The notes: generated from the sequence alone by a model not told the origin. A stretch of 59,770 bases of DNA from Streptomyces cellostaticus (GCF_023630175.1 NZ_JALLIN010000044.1:1-59770); one strand, 5' to 3'. Numbered from the stretch's first letter, positions 24,668 through 33,429 are shown. A program made the numbers and translations.

Positions 24668-26073
24668 GCGGGGCCGCGGACGTCGAGTACACGGGGGTGC
24701 GGGAGCTGCGCGGCCCGCTGGTGGTCGTCGAGGGGGTGAGCGGGGTGGGCTGGGACGAGTTCGCCACGATCTCGGTCGGCCCGGGTGAACGGCGGCACGG
24801 GCTGGTCCTGGAGGTGGACCGCGACCTCGCCGTGGTCCAGGTGCTGGAGGACACGGCGGGCATGGACCGGACCCGGACCCGGGTGGCCTTCTCGGGCGCG
24901 CCCCTGCGCGTCCCCGTCGGCACCGGCTGGCTCGGCCGGGTCTGCGACGGGCGGGGCGAGCCCGCCGACGGCGGCCCGCCCGTGCTGGGCGACACCGACG
25001 CGGCGGTGGGCGGCGCCCCGATCAACCCGGTGCGCCGTGAGCCGCCGAACGAGCCGGTGCTCACCGGCGTGGCCGCCGTGGACGTGCTGACCACCCTGGT
25101 GCGGGGCCAGAAGCTGCCGGTCTTCTCCGCCGCCGGGCTGCCGCACCTGGAGCTGGCCGTGCAGATCGCGGCCCAGGCCGCCTGTGCGGGCGAGCCGTTC
25201 GCCGTCGTCTTCGCCGGGATGGGGCTGACCCACGCCGACGCCGCGTTCGTCCGGACCGCTCTGGCCGGGCGTTCGGCGGCACGGGACCTGGTCCTGCTGG
25301 TCAACACCGCCGACGACCCGGTGATCGAGCGGCTGCTGACCCCGCGCATCGCCCTGACGGTGGCCGAGCACCTGGCGTTCGCGCAGGGCCGCCATGTGCT
25401 GGTGGTGATGACCGACATGACGGCCTACGCGGAGGCACTGCGCGAGGTGTCCGCCGCGCGCGGCGAGACACCCGCCCGCCGGGCCTATCCGGGGTACCTG
25501 TACAGCGACCTGGCCTCCCTGTACGAGCGGTGCGGCCGGATCCGGGGCCGTCCGGGTTCGGTGACGGTCCTGCCGGTGCTCACGATGCCGGCCGGGGACA
25601 TCACCCACCCGGTGCCGGACCTCACCGGATACATCACGGAGGGCCAGATCGTGCTGTCGGCGGAGGCGCACGCCGCCGGCGCCTATCCCCCGGTCGACCC
25701 GCTGGCCTCCCTGTCGCGGCTGATGCGCAGGGGCGCCGGAGCGGGGCGGACTCGTGCCGACCATCCGGATGTCGCGGCGCAGCTCATCGCGGCGCTGGCC
25801 CGGTCGCGGCAGGTGCGGGAGCTGGCCGACCTCATCGGGCGGCCGGCGCTCTCCCCGACCGATCTGCGCCATCTGGACCTCGCGGACGTCTTCCGGGAGC
25901 GGTTCCTCGCCCAGGGCGCGACCGAGAACCGCTCGCTCGACGAGTCCCTGGACCGGGCCTGGGAGGTGCTGCTGACGCTGCCGCGCAGCCAGCTCGGCAT
26001 GCTCCCGGCCCGACTGCTCGACGCCCGGCGGCCCCCGTCCGCCGACGGCACCGACCGGGCGGGGACACCGTGA
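24664..26073 (+). CDS. ntpB: V/A-type ATPase regulatory subunit B
   Basis: A 469-residue non-catalytic subunit. It begins with the beta-barrel VEYTGVRELRGPLVVVEGV and has the conserved INPVRREPPNEP. In place of a P-loop it has FSAAGLPHLELAVQIAAQ, the normal B-type replacement. VLVVMTDMTAYAEALREVSAA and the GRPGSVTVLPVLTMPAGDITHP region are intact. Together with subunit A it should form the A3B3 hexamer. The ATG overlaps the subunit A stop by 4 nt; its own stop overlaps the subunit D GTG. Confidence 0.97.
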   Translation: MSGAADVEYTGVRELRGPLVVVEGVSGVGWDEFATISVGPGERRHGLVLEVDRDLAVVQVLEDTAGMDRTRTRVAFSGAPLRVPVGTGWLGRVCDGRGEPADGGPPVLGDTDAAVGGAPINPVRREPPNEPVLTGVAAVDVLTTLVRGQKLPVFSAAGLPHLELAVQIAAQAACAGEPFAVVFAGMGLTHADAAFVRTALAGRSAARDLVLLVNTADDPVIERLLTPRIALTVAEHLAFAQGRHVLVVMTDMTAYAEALREVSAARGETPARRAYPGYLYSDLASLYERCGRIRGRPGSVTVLPVLTMPAGDITHPVPDLTGYITEGQIVLSAEAHAAGAYPPVDPLASLSRLMRRGAGAGRTRADHPDVAAQLIAALARSRQVRELADLIGRPALSPTDLRHLDLADVFRERFLAQGATENRSLDESLDRAWEVLLTLPRSQLGMLPARLLDARRPPSADGTDRAGTP

Positions 26074-26690
26074 GCGGGCACGGGGGCCGGGTGCCGGTGG
26101 GGCGGGCCGGCCGGTCGCGGCTGCGCCGCGGCCTCGCTACCGCCGAGCGCGGGGCCGACCTGCTGGAACGCAAACTCCGGCTGCTGCTGGACCGGGAGGG
26201 CGCGGCCCGCGCGGCGGCCGGGGAGGCGGGCCGCGCCTGGCGGGAACGGCTGGCCGAGGCGGACACCTGGCTGGTGCGCGGGCTGCTGCTCGGCGGTGAG
26301 CGGGCGCGGGCCGAGGCGGCGCCGGCGGACCGGGCGCGGGCCGTCGTGCGGTGGGACACGCTGATGGGCGTACGGCATCCGGCGGCCCTGTCCTGGACGG
26401 ACCCGGTGCGCGCCCCGGAGGAGCCGGCGCCGCCCAACACGGCACTGGCGCACGCCGAGAGGGCCTACCGGGCCGCGGTGCGGGCGGCCGCCGAGCACGC
26501 CGTCCAGTGGGCCGCGGCCGAGCTGCTCGCCGCGGAGGCCACCCGGACCCGGCGGCGGGTGCGGGCCCTGCGCCGGCACTGGATCCCCCGGCTGCGGCGG
26601 GAGCTGGCTGCGGTGGAGCTGGCGCTGGAGGAGGCGGAGCGCGAGGAGGCGCTACGGCGCCGCTGGGCCGGGACACGCCCGGGACGCTGA
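26070..26690 (+). CDS. ntpD: V/A-type ATPase central-stalk subunit D
   Basis: A 206-residue subunit from the GTG at 26070. The N-terminal helix RSRLRRGLATAERGADLLER (15-34) matches the D signature (L-x-x-R-L-x-x-A-x-x-G-x-x-LL). A C-terminal helix pairs with it (TRTRRRVRALRRHWIPRLRR and the following Glu-rich segment). D is the rotor shaft. It is the ninth and last gene of the operon, giving a complete set G/H-C-I-K-F-E-A-B-D. A strong terminator follows. Confidence 0.92.
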   Translation: MSGHGGRVPVGRAGRSRLRRGLATAERGADLLERKLRLLLDREGAARAAAGEAGRAWRERLAEADTWLVRGLLLGGERARAEAAPADRARAVVRWDTLMGVRHPAALSWTDPVRAPEEPAPPNTALAHAERAYRAAVRAAAEHAVQWAAAELLAAEATRTRRRVRALRRHWIPRLRRELAAVELALEEAEREEALRRRWAGTRPGR

Positions 26691-26712
26691 CCGCGGGCGG
26701 ATCGGACCGGCG

Positions 26713-26739
26713 CCGGCGGGCCCGCACCGGGCCCGCCGG
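26713..26739. terminator. Bidirectional terminator after the V-ATPase operon
   Basis: A perfect 11-bp stem (CCGGCGGGCCC / GGGCCCGCCGG) with a 5-nt loop lies between the convergent subunit D and hsp20 genes. Confidence 0.8.
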
Positions 26740-26753
26740 GGACGGATCGCGCG

Positions 26754-27158
26754 TCAGTCCTTGTGCTGGATCTCGACGTGCCTGGCCTCCGTCCTCTCGG
26801 TGCCCAGGCCCACGCTGACGGTGAGCACACCGTCGGTGTAGTCGGCCGTGACGTCGTCCTCGTCGGCGCCGCGCGGCAGCGTCACGCTGCGGCTCATGGC
26901 GCCGTACCGGAATTCGCTGTGGTTCTTGTCCACGTCCCGCTCGGTGCGCTCGGCCTGGACCGTCAGGACCCCTTCGCCGACGACGACGTCGATGTCGTCG
27001 GTGACCATCCCCGGAAGTTCGGCGCGCATCACGTAGCGGCCGCTCTCCGTGTAGTCCTCGATGCGCAGGGCGGGCATCGTGAACTTGCTGGGAATGGTCT
27101 CGAACCAGTCGGGCATGTCCGGGAACGGGAACTTCTGCCTGCGTGTCAGTGTGGCCAT
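26754..27158 (-). CDS. Hsp20/alpha-crystallin family small heat shock protein
   Basis: A 134-residue small heat shock protein from the ATG at 27158. The alpha-crystallin domain starts at RIEDYTESGRYVMRAELPGM (32-51) and continues through VLTVQAERTERD to the hallmark AMSRSVTLPRGADEDDVTADYTDGVL ending GVLTVSV (read in two parts, 87-116). M. tuberculosis HspX (Rv2031c) is the counterpart in the DosR regulon. It acts as an ATP-independent holdase. Two DevR-type boxes lie 73-107 nt upstream, shared with the divergent USP/kinase operon. Confidence 0.94.
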   Translation of the reverse strand: MATLTRRQKFPFPDMPDWFETIPSKFTMPALRIEDYTESGRYVMRAELPGMVTDDIDVVVGEGVLTVQAERTERDVDKNHSEFRYGAMSRSVTLPRGADEDDVTADYTDGVLTVSVGLGTERTEARHVEIQHKD

Positions 27159-27230
27159 CGCCGTGTCCTCCTCGGCGGTCGTCGGATCTGCCGACACCTC
27201 CAGTGCAGCGCGTGCGGTCCCGGCGCGCGT

Positions 27231-27265
27231 AGGCCGAACAGCCCTTCTTCCGGGCCCCTGGGCCC
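27231..27265. promoter_or_regulatory. Tandem DevR-type boxes, hsp20 / USP-kinase divergent promoter
   Basis: AGGCC-GAAC-AGCCC at 27231-27244 (two bases off) and GGGCC-CCTG-GGCCC at 27252-27265 (exact half-sites) are spaced 21 bp start to start, two helical turns. This same-face pairing is what cooperative DosR-type binding requires. Confidence 0.6.
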
Positions 27266-27383
27266 TTTCCGCCGCCGGTGCCGGAAGCCGGGACCCCCGG
27301 CACTGGCAGTCCGGCCGTCCCGGGACTTCCATGGAGGGAGCGGTGGTACTCCCCCGTGCCATCGCGGCGAGGAGGCGAGGACG

Positions 27384-27455
27384 ATGAACGTACTGCCCCG
27401 GCCCCCGGTCCCGGCCGCCGCGGACGAAGGAGGCCGCCATGCCGGCTGCAGCTGA
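27384..27455 (+). CDS. Short leader ORF (23 codons) overlapping the USP start
   Basis: An ATG with GGAGG 8 nt upstream opens a 23-residue frame (MNVLPRPPVPAAADEGGRHA...) that ends 17 nt inside the USP gene in another frame. Both have good ribosome sites, so the leader may couple or modulate USP translation. No homology recognised; it could be spurious. Confidence 0.3.
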   Translation: MNVLPRPPVPAAADEGGRHAGCS

Positions 27456-28320
27456 CCGCCGGCCGGTCGTGGTGGGCGTCGATCCGGACCCGGGCCGGCG
27501 GATGGCCCTGGCCTGGGCGGCCGACGAGGCGGTCCGGCGGCGGGTGGCGCTGCGCCCGGTGCACGTCGAGGGAGTGCCGACCCGGGGCACCCGGGCGCCG
27601 GACGTCCCGTCGTCCTGGGAGCGGTGGAACGACACGCTGCACCGGGCGGGCGAGAAGGTGCTCGGCGACGCCGTGGACTTCGTCACCGAGCGCTGCCCGG
27701 ACGTCGTCGTCGATCCGCTGCTCGCGGAGGGCGACCCGGTGTGGGTGCTGCGTGAGCAGAGCCGGGAGGCCACGGCGGTGGTCGTGGGCTCGCGGCATCT
27801 GAACCGGACCGAGGAGGTGTTCGGCTCGGCGGCCGTCGCGCTGCCGGTGGCGGCCCACGCGCACTGCCCGGTGGTCGTCGTGCCCGAGCCGGAGCACGTC
27901 ACGCAGGAGCCCGCGTACTTCGTCGTCGGCGTCGACGGCAGCGAGCGTTCCGCCGTCGCCGTCGACCTGGCGTTCGAGGAGGCCGCGCTGCGCGGGGCCC
28001 AGTTGCGGGCCCTGTACGTCTGGCAGCCCGGGCCGCTGCGGATCTTCGACGAGTACGCGGCGCAGCAGGAGTGCCGGCGGCTGCTGTCCGAGACGGTGGC
28101 CGGGCGCCGGGCCCGCTATCCGGAGGTGGACCTGCGCCACGAGTTGCTGACCGGGCATCCCGTGCGGGCGCTCGCCGACGCCTCCGCGCACGCGCTGGGC
28201 CTGGTCGTGGGTACCCGGGGGCACGGCGGCTTCACCGGCATTCTGCTGGGCTCGGTCAGTCAGGGGCTGCTGCGGCACGCCCGCTGTCCCGTCCTGGTGG
28301 TTCCGTCGCCGACGGCGTGA
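27439..28320 (+). CDS. Universal stress protein, tandem UspA domains
   Basis: A 293-residue USP starting MPAAADRRPVVVGVDPDPGRRM. Domain 1 is divergent: the usual DGS nucleotide contact reads DPDPG and the glycine motif is VGSRHLNRTEEVFGSAAVAL. Domain 2 is canonical: FVVGVDGSERSAVAV and VGTRGHGGFTGILLGSVSQG. GGAGG precedes the ATG at 27439. It heads a plus-strand unit with a 70-residue ORF and the DevS-type kinase, under the tandem boxes at 27231-27265. In M. tuberculosis a USP (Rv3134c) likewise precedes devR-devS. Confidence 0.93.
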   Translation: MPAAADRRPVVVGVDPDPGRRMALAWAADEAVRRRVALRPVHVEGVPTRGTRAPDVPSSWERWNDTLHRAGEKVLGDAVDFVTERCPDVVVDPLLAEGDPVWVLREQSREATAVVVGSRHLNRTEEVFGSAAVALPVAAHAHCPVVVVPEPEHVTQEPAYFVVGVDGSERSAVAVDLAFEEAALRGAQLRALYVWQPGPLRIFDEYAAQQECRRLLSETVAGRRARYPEVDLRHELLTGHPVRALADASAHALGLVVGTRGHGGFTGILLGSVSQGLLRHARCPVLVVPSPTA

Positions 28321-28351
28321 ACCGGGTCCGCCGCACACCCCGGGAGGAACA

Positions 28352-28564
28352 GTGAGCAAGCGTGCCCGAACCCTGCCGCGGATCGAGTCCGAGCGCTGCG
28401 GTGCCCGGCTGCCGTCCCGGGGCACCGCGCGCGCCCCGGCCGTGCGCCCCCAAAACGGCCGCGCCACCCGGGAGTCCCGGGGCGCCGCGGGTGAGTGGAT
28501 GCTGCTGCCCGGCGGCACCTGGCGGCGCGTCCGCACGATCCGCGTACCGAGTCTGTTCGGCTGA
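28352..28564 (+). CDS. Small basic hypothetical protein
   Basis: A 70-residue, Arg-rich frame with a GTG start and GGGAGG 5 nt upstream, between the USP and the kinase. The C-terminus EWMLLPGGTWRRVRTIRVPS is the only hydrophobic patch. No family recognised and no membrane helix. The good ribosome site and tight spacing favour a real gene, but composition alone does not prove it. Confidence 0.45.
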   Translation: MSKRARTLPRIESERCGARLPSRGTARAPAVRPQNGRATRESRGAAGEWMLLPGGTWRRVRTIRVPSLFG

Positions 28565-28710
28565 CGGGCGCCGCCCGCGCGCGGAGGCCGAGGACCGCCG
28601 TGCGACGACCCCGGCCCGTCGGGCATCCTGGGGAGGTGAGGGGCGAAACGGTGAGGGGAGCCGTGGTGGGAGAGCGCGCACAGAACGGGCGTGAGGCGGA
28701 GGCGTCAGGG

Positions 28711-30399
28711 ATGTCCCCGCAGTTGCGTCTGGACGCGCTGCTGGACGATCTCCAGACCCAGGTGGCGCAGGTACGGGCGGCACGGGACCGGGTGCACACC
28801 CTCCTGGAAGCCGTTCTGGCCGTCGGTTCCGACCTGGACCTGGAAGTGGTGCTGCGCCGCATCGTGGAGTCGGCCGTCACCCTGGTCGACGCCCAGTACG
28901 GCGCGCTCGGCGTGCTGGGCGACGAGGGCACGATCAAGCAGTTCGTCACGGTCGGGATGGACGAGGAGACCATCGCCGGGATCGGTCACTTCCCGCGCGG
29001 CGAGGGCATACTGGGGCTGCTCATCCGTCACCCGGAGCCGCTGCGGCTGGCGGACCTCCACCGGCACGCCGCGTCCGTGGGCTTCCCGGCCGGGCATCCG
29101 CCGATGAACAGCTTCCTCGGCGCCCCCGTACGGATCCGCGAGCAGGTCTTCGGCAACCTGTACCTGACCAACAAGCGCGGCGGGGCGGGGTTCGACAACG
29201 ACGACGAGGCGGTGCTGCGCACCCTGGCGGCGGCGGCCGGCGTGGCGATCGACAACGCCCGGCTGTACGAGGACGCGCAGCGCAGGCAGCGGTGGCTGGC
29301 GGCCAGCAACGACCTGACCCGCAGCCTGTTGTCCGGCGCCGAACCCAGGACGGTGCTGGAGTCCTTCACCGCGAAGGTGCGGGAGGTGGCCGGCGCGGCC
29401 CTGGTGACCCTCGCGGTGCCGGTCGGCGATCGCGGTGAGCTGGTCATCGAGGCGGCCTCGGGGGCGGGTGCCGACAGGGTCCGCGGCCTGGTTCTGCCCC
29501 CCTCGGCGCTGGCCGCCAAGGTCTTCACCTCGGGTGAGACGATCACCAGTGACGCGCTGAGCGCCGACCCGCGCGCGGAGGGCGGCAGCGCCTCCGTGGT
29601 GGAGCTGGGGCCGGCGTTCTTCGTACCGCTCGGCACGCCTGAGCACGTCCGCGGGGTGCTGCAGGTGGCGAACCTGCCCGGCGGCGCGCTCTTCGCCGAC
29701 GCCGTGAGCGACATGGTCACCGGGTTCGGCAACCAGGCCGCGCTGGCCCTCGACGTCGCCGAGCACCGGCGGGACACCGAGCGGATGGTGGTGCTCGACG
29801 ACCGCGACCGGATCGCCCGGGATCTGCACGACCTGGTCATCCAGCGGCTGTTCGCGGGGGCGCTGTCGCTGCAGTCGACGCTGAGCCGGGTGTCCGACCG
29901 GCCGCAGGCGAGCGAGCGGATCCGGCGGGTGGTGGACGACCTGGACGACACCATCAAGATCATCCGCTCCACCATCTACGCCCTGCGCGAGGGGGACCAG
30001 GCACGACGCGGCAGCGGGCTGCGCGCCCAGCTCGTCGCGGCCACCGAACGGGCCACCGAATCGCTCGGCTTCGCCCCGGCGCTGCGCATGACCGGGCTGC
30101 TGGACACCGTCGTCTCCGCCGAGCAGGGCGAGCAGTTGCTCGCCGTGCTCGGCGAGGCGCTGTCCAACGCGGCCCGGCACGCGCGCGCCACGTCGGTCGA
30201 CGTCGCGGTCGGGGTCACCGACGCCGCCCTGCGGCTGCGGGTGGCCGACAACGGCCGGGGCATCGATCCGTCCGTCACCCGGTGCAGCGGGCTGGCCAAT
30301 CTGCGGCGGCGGGCGGAGGAGCTGGACGGCTCGTTCGTCCTGTCGGCGAACGAGCCGAGCGGCACGGTCGTCGAGTGGACCGTGCCGCTGGCGCCCTGA
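28711..30399 (+). CDS. devS: DevS/DosS-type sensor histidine kinase (GAF-GAF-HisKA_3-HATPase)
   Basis: A 562-residue soluble kinase. GAF1 (about 35-185) contains GFPAGHPPMNSFLGAPVRIR with His129 at the position of the DosS/DosT haem-binding histidine, by motif comparison from memory. GAF2 is about 205-350. The dimerisation domain has DRDRIARDLHDLVIQRLF with phosphoacceptor His373. The ATPase domain has GEALSNAARHA (N-box) and VADNGRGIDP (G-box). There is no membrane segment, as in DosS. ATG at 28711 gives the family N-terminus; earlier GTG codons (28636, 28651) are possible. Its likely partner, the DevR regulator at 42062, lies about 12 kb away. Confidence 0.93.
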   Translation: MSPQLRLDALLDDLQTQVAQVRAARDRVHTLLEAVLAVGSDLDLEVVLRRIVESAVTLVDAQYGALGVLGDEGTIKQFVTVGMDEETIAGIGHFPRGEGILGLLIRHPEPLRLADLHRHAASVGFPAGHPPMNSFLGAPVRIREQVFGNLYLTNKRGGAGFDNDDEAVLRTLAAAAGVAIDNARLYEDAQRRQRWLAASNDLTRSLLSGAEPRTVLESFTAKVREVAGAALVTLAVPVGDRGELVIEAASGAGADRVRGLVLPPSALAAKVFTSGETITSDALSADPRAEGGSASVVELGPAFFVPLGTPEHVRGVLQVANLPGGALFADAVSDMVTGFGNQAALALDVAEHRRDTERMVVLDDRDRIARDLHDLVIQRLFAGALSLQSTLSRVSDRPQASERIRRVVDDLDDTIKIIRSTIYALREGDQARRGSGLRAQLVAATERATESLGFAPALRMTGLLDTVVSAEQGEQLLAVLGEALSNAARHARATSVDVAVGVTDAALRLRVADNGRGIDPSVTRCSGLANLRRRAEELDGSFVLSANEPSGTVVEWTVPLAP

Positions 30400-30412
30400 C
30401 CGCCGGGCCCGC

Positions 30413-32797
30413 TCAGCCGTCCCAGGTCCAGTCGGCCACCTCGGGCATGTCCGTCCCGTGCTCGCGGATGTACACGTGGTGGCGCCGGCGGGCGTCCTCC
30501 ATGTGCTGGCGTACGGCCGCCGCGCGCACCGCCAGCCCGGGGACCCGGTCGATCACGTCCATGACCAGGCGGTAGCGGTCCAGGTCGTTGCCGACCACCA
30601 TGTCGAACGGTGTGGTCGTGGTGCCGATCTCCTTGTAGCCGCGCACGTGCAGGTTGCGGTGCCCGGTGCGCCGGTAGGCCAGGCGGTGGATCAGCCACGG
30701 GTAGCCGTGGTAGGCGAAGACGACGGGCCGGTCCGGGGTGAACAGCCCGTCGTACTCGAAGTCGGTCATCCCGTGCGGGTGTTCCTCCTTCGGCAGCAGC
30801 CGCGCGATGTCCACCACGTTGACCACGCGCACGGCCAGTTCGGGCAGGTGCCGGCGCAGCAACTGGGCGGCGGCCAGCGTCTCCTGGGTGGGCACGTCGC
30901 CGGCGCAGGCCAGGACGACGTCCGGGTCGCGTGTTCCGTCATCGGTGCCGGCCCACTCCCAGACGCCGGCGCCGCGCGCGCAGTGCACCCTGGCCTGCTC
31001 CATCGGCAGCCAGTCGAAGCAGGGCTGCTTGCCCGCGACGATCACGTTGACGTAGTCGCGGCTGCGCAGCGCGTGGTCGGCCACCGACAGCAGGGTGTTG
31101 GCGTCCGGCGGGAAGTAGACCCGGACCGCCTCGGGACTCTTGTTGAGGATGTGGTCCACGAAGCCGGGGTCCTGGTGCGAGAAACCGTTGTGGTCCTGGC
31201 GCCACACGTGCGAGGTCAGCAGGTAGTTGAGGGAGGCGATGGGGGCCCGCCAGGGCAGCCGGCGGGTGGTGCGCAGCCACTTGATGTGCTGGTTGACCAT
31301 CGAGTCGACGATGTGGACGAATGCCTCGTAGCAGGAGAACAGCCCGTGCCGGCCGGTGAGGAGGTAGCCCTCCAGCCAGCCCTGGCAGGTGTGTTCGGAA
31401 AGGATCTCCATGACCCGGCCGTGCCGGTCGAGGTGTTCGTCGACCTCGAGGGTCTCGGCCTGCCAGGCCTTGCCGCTGGCCGCGTACACCGCCTGCAGCC
31501 GGTTGGAGGCGGTCTCGTCCGGGCCGACCAGACGGAAGTCGCGGCGCTCGGTGGTGGCCCGCATGACGTCCTCGAGCATGTCGCCGAGGACACGGGTCGG
31601 TTCGTGCAGTGTGGCGCCGGGCTTGTCGGCGGCGACCGCGTACCGCTCCAGCGGGGGCAGCGGCAGTTCGCGCGCCAGCAGGCCGCCGTTGGCGTGCGGG
31701 GTGGCGCCGAGCCGCCGGCCGCCCTCGGGGACGCAGGCCAGGACGTCCGGTCGCGGCACGCCCCGCTCGTCGAAGAGTTCCTCGGGCCGGTACGAGCGCA
31801 GCCACCGCTCCAGTTGCCTGAGGTGCCCGGGGTTGTCCCGGACGGCGGCCAGCGGGACCTGGTGGGCGCGCCAGGTGCCCTCCACGGGCACTCCGTCGAC
31901 CTCGGCCGGGCCGGTCCAGCCCTTCGGGGTGCGCAGCACGATCACCGGCCAGCGGGGCCGTTCGGTGGCACCGTCCTCGCGGGCGGCGCGCTGGACGGCG
32001 GAGATGCGGTCCAGGACGGTGTCCAGGGCGGCGGCCATGGCGCGGTGCACGGTGGCCGGGTCGTCGCCGGTGACGTGGACCGGGTCGTGGCCGTATCCCC
32101 TGAGCAGGTCGTCGAGTTCGGCCTCGGGGAGCCGGGCGAGCAGGGTCGGATTGGCGATCTTGTATCCGTTGAGGTGCAGGATCGGCAGGACGGCGCCGTC
32201 GTGGACCGGGTCGAGGAACTTGTTGGAGTGCCAGGAGGCGGCCAGCGGCCCGGTCTCCGCCTCGCCGTCGCCGATCACACAGGCGACGACGAGGTCCGGG
32301 TTGTCGAACGCGGCGCCGTAGGCATGGGAGAGCGCGTAGCCCAGTTCACCGCCTTCGTGGATCGAGCCGGGCGTCTCCGGGGCCACGTGGCTGGGCACCC
32401 CGCCGGGGAACGAGAACTGCCTGAAGAGCCGGGCCATCCCGGCCGCGTCGCGGGTGACGTCGGGGTACGTCTCGGAGTAGGAGCCCTCCAGCCAGGAGTT
32501 GGCGAGCACGGCCGGTCCGCCGTGGCCCGGGCCCCAGACGCACAGGGCGTTCAGGTCGCGGGCCTTGATGACGCGGTTGAGGTGGGTGTGCACCAGGTTG
32601 AGGCCGGGTGAGGTGCCCCAGTGGCCGAGCAGCCGCGGCTTGATGTGCTCCGGGCGCAGCGGTTCGGACAGCAGCGGGTTGGCCATGAGGTAGATCTGAC
32701 CGGCGGACAGGTAGTTCGCGGCGCGCCAGTGGGCGTCCAGCGACCGCAGTTCCTCCTGTGCGAGGCGGTCGGGCACCTGCTGGGTGTCGACGGACAT
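30413..32797 (-). CDS. Phosphoketolase (xylulose-5-phosphate/fructose-6-phosphate)
   Basis: A 794-residue thiamine-diphosphate enzyme that cleaves Xu5P and/or F6P with phosphate to acetyl-phosphate plus glyceraldehyde-3-P or erythrose-4-P. Signatures: WGPGHGGPAVLANSWLEG near residue 90, EGGELGYALSHAYGAAFDNP, the cofactor motif GDGEAETGPLAASWHSNKF, and HQDPGFVDHILNKSP in the second domain. Length is typical. Substrate preference cannot be decided here. It converges on the kinase gene with only 13 nt between. In the island it could supply acetyl-phosphate for ATP formation or protein acetylation. Confidence 0.96.
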   Translation of the reverse strand: MSVDTQQVPDRLAQEELRSLDAHWRAANYLSAGQIYLMANPLLSEPLRPEHIKPRLLGHWGTSPGLNLVHTHLNRVIKARDLNALCVWGPGHGGPAVLANSWLEGSYSETYPDVTRDAAGMARLFRQFSFPGGVPSHVAPETPGSIHEGGELGYALSHAYGAAFDNPDLVVACVIGDGEAETGPLAASWHSNKFLDPVHDGAVLPILHLNGYKIANPTLLARLPEAELDDLLRGYGHDPVHVTGDDPATVHRAMAAALDTVLDRISAVQRAAREDGATERPRWPVIVLRTPKGWTGPAEVDGVPVEGTWRAHQVPLAAVRDNPGHLRQLERWLRSYRPEELFDERGVPRPDVLACVPEGGRRLGATPHANGGLLARELPLPPLERYAVAADKPGATLHEPTRVLGDMLEDVMRATTERRDFRLVGPDETASNRLQAVYAASGKAWQAETLEVDEHLDRHGRVMEILSEHTCQGWLEGYLLTGRHGLFSCYEAFVHIVDSMVNQHIKWLRTTRRLPWRAPIASLNYLLTSHVWRQDHNGFSHQDPGFVDHILNKSPEAVRVYFPPDANTLLSVADHALRSRDYVNVIVAGKQPCFDWLPMEQARVHCARGAGVWEWAGTDDGTRDPDVVLACAGDVPTQETLAAAQLLRRHLPELAVRVVNVVDIARLLPKEEHPHGMTDFEYDGLFTPDRPVVFAYHGYPWLIHRLAYRRTGHRNLHVRGYKEIGTTTTPFDMVVGNDLDRYRLVMDVIDRVPGLAVRAAAVRQHMEDARRRHHVYIREHGTDMPEVADWTWDG

Positions 32798-32997
32798 CGG
32801 GGTTCCTTTCCGTACCGGGTCGCAGGACCCGGGTCCTGGGGGTGGGCCGTCGGCCGAGGCTGTTCCCGGCCGTGCCCGGGTGCGGGGAGGCCGAGGCGGG
32901 CGGCGCGGCCGCGGTGGACGGGGCGGGGGCGGCGGGTGAAGCACCTGAACGGCTCGGCGAGCGTGTGGAACAGCCGGGTCGCGGGCCGGACCGCGAA

Positions 32998-33027
32998 CAG
33001 CGGCAGCGGCAGCGGCAGCGGCAGCGG
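32998..33027. repeat. CAGCGG hexanucleotide microsatellite, five copies
   Basis: Five exact head-to-tail CAGCGG units in the leader side of the phosphoketolase gene, about 200 nt from its start. Confidence 0.85.
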
Positions 33028-33429
33028 CACGAGTCAGCGCACGGGCCGCCACCGTTCCCGGCACCGGCACACCGGGCCCGGCTCGTCGCGCGGAGCGGCG
33101 CCGGGCCGGTACGGACGCCGGGCCGGCCGGGTGGGACAGCGGCTCGGTGGGCGCCGGATGCCCGGACGCACCACGGAGCACGCGGGCGGCCACCACCGCG
33201 CGGCGTGGCGGCTCCGAAGACCCCGTGGCAGGGCGGGCCGGGCCACCCTGGCCTGGACGCGCGCCGTTCCGGCCGCTCGCTCCGCTCTCCCCACGGCTGG
33301 GCCATGCCGTCCCCCTCCGTGTGGGCAGTGGTGCGGCCCGGCGGTCGGCAGGGGCCGCGGATCTTCCGGCCGTGCGGGGCGATCCGGAGGTCTGCTCCCA
33401 CTGTCCGCGTCCGGGGCCGCCGGCGGAGG

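Noticed and set aside
30458..32611. 717-codon plus-strand frame opposite phosphoketolase
   Set aside because: Shadow of a well-conserved phosphoketolase; composition is low complexity and no ribosome site or domain is seen.
33034..33304. Possible minus-strand gene at 33304
   Set aside because: Good ribosome site but low-complexity translation running through a CAGCGG repeat (poly Cys-Arg). Not supported as a protein; kept as a finding only.
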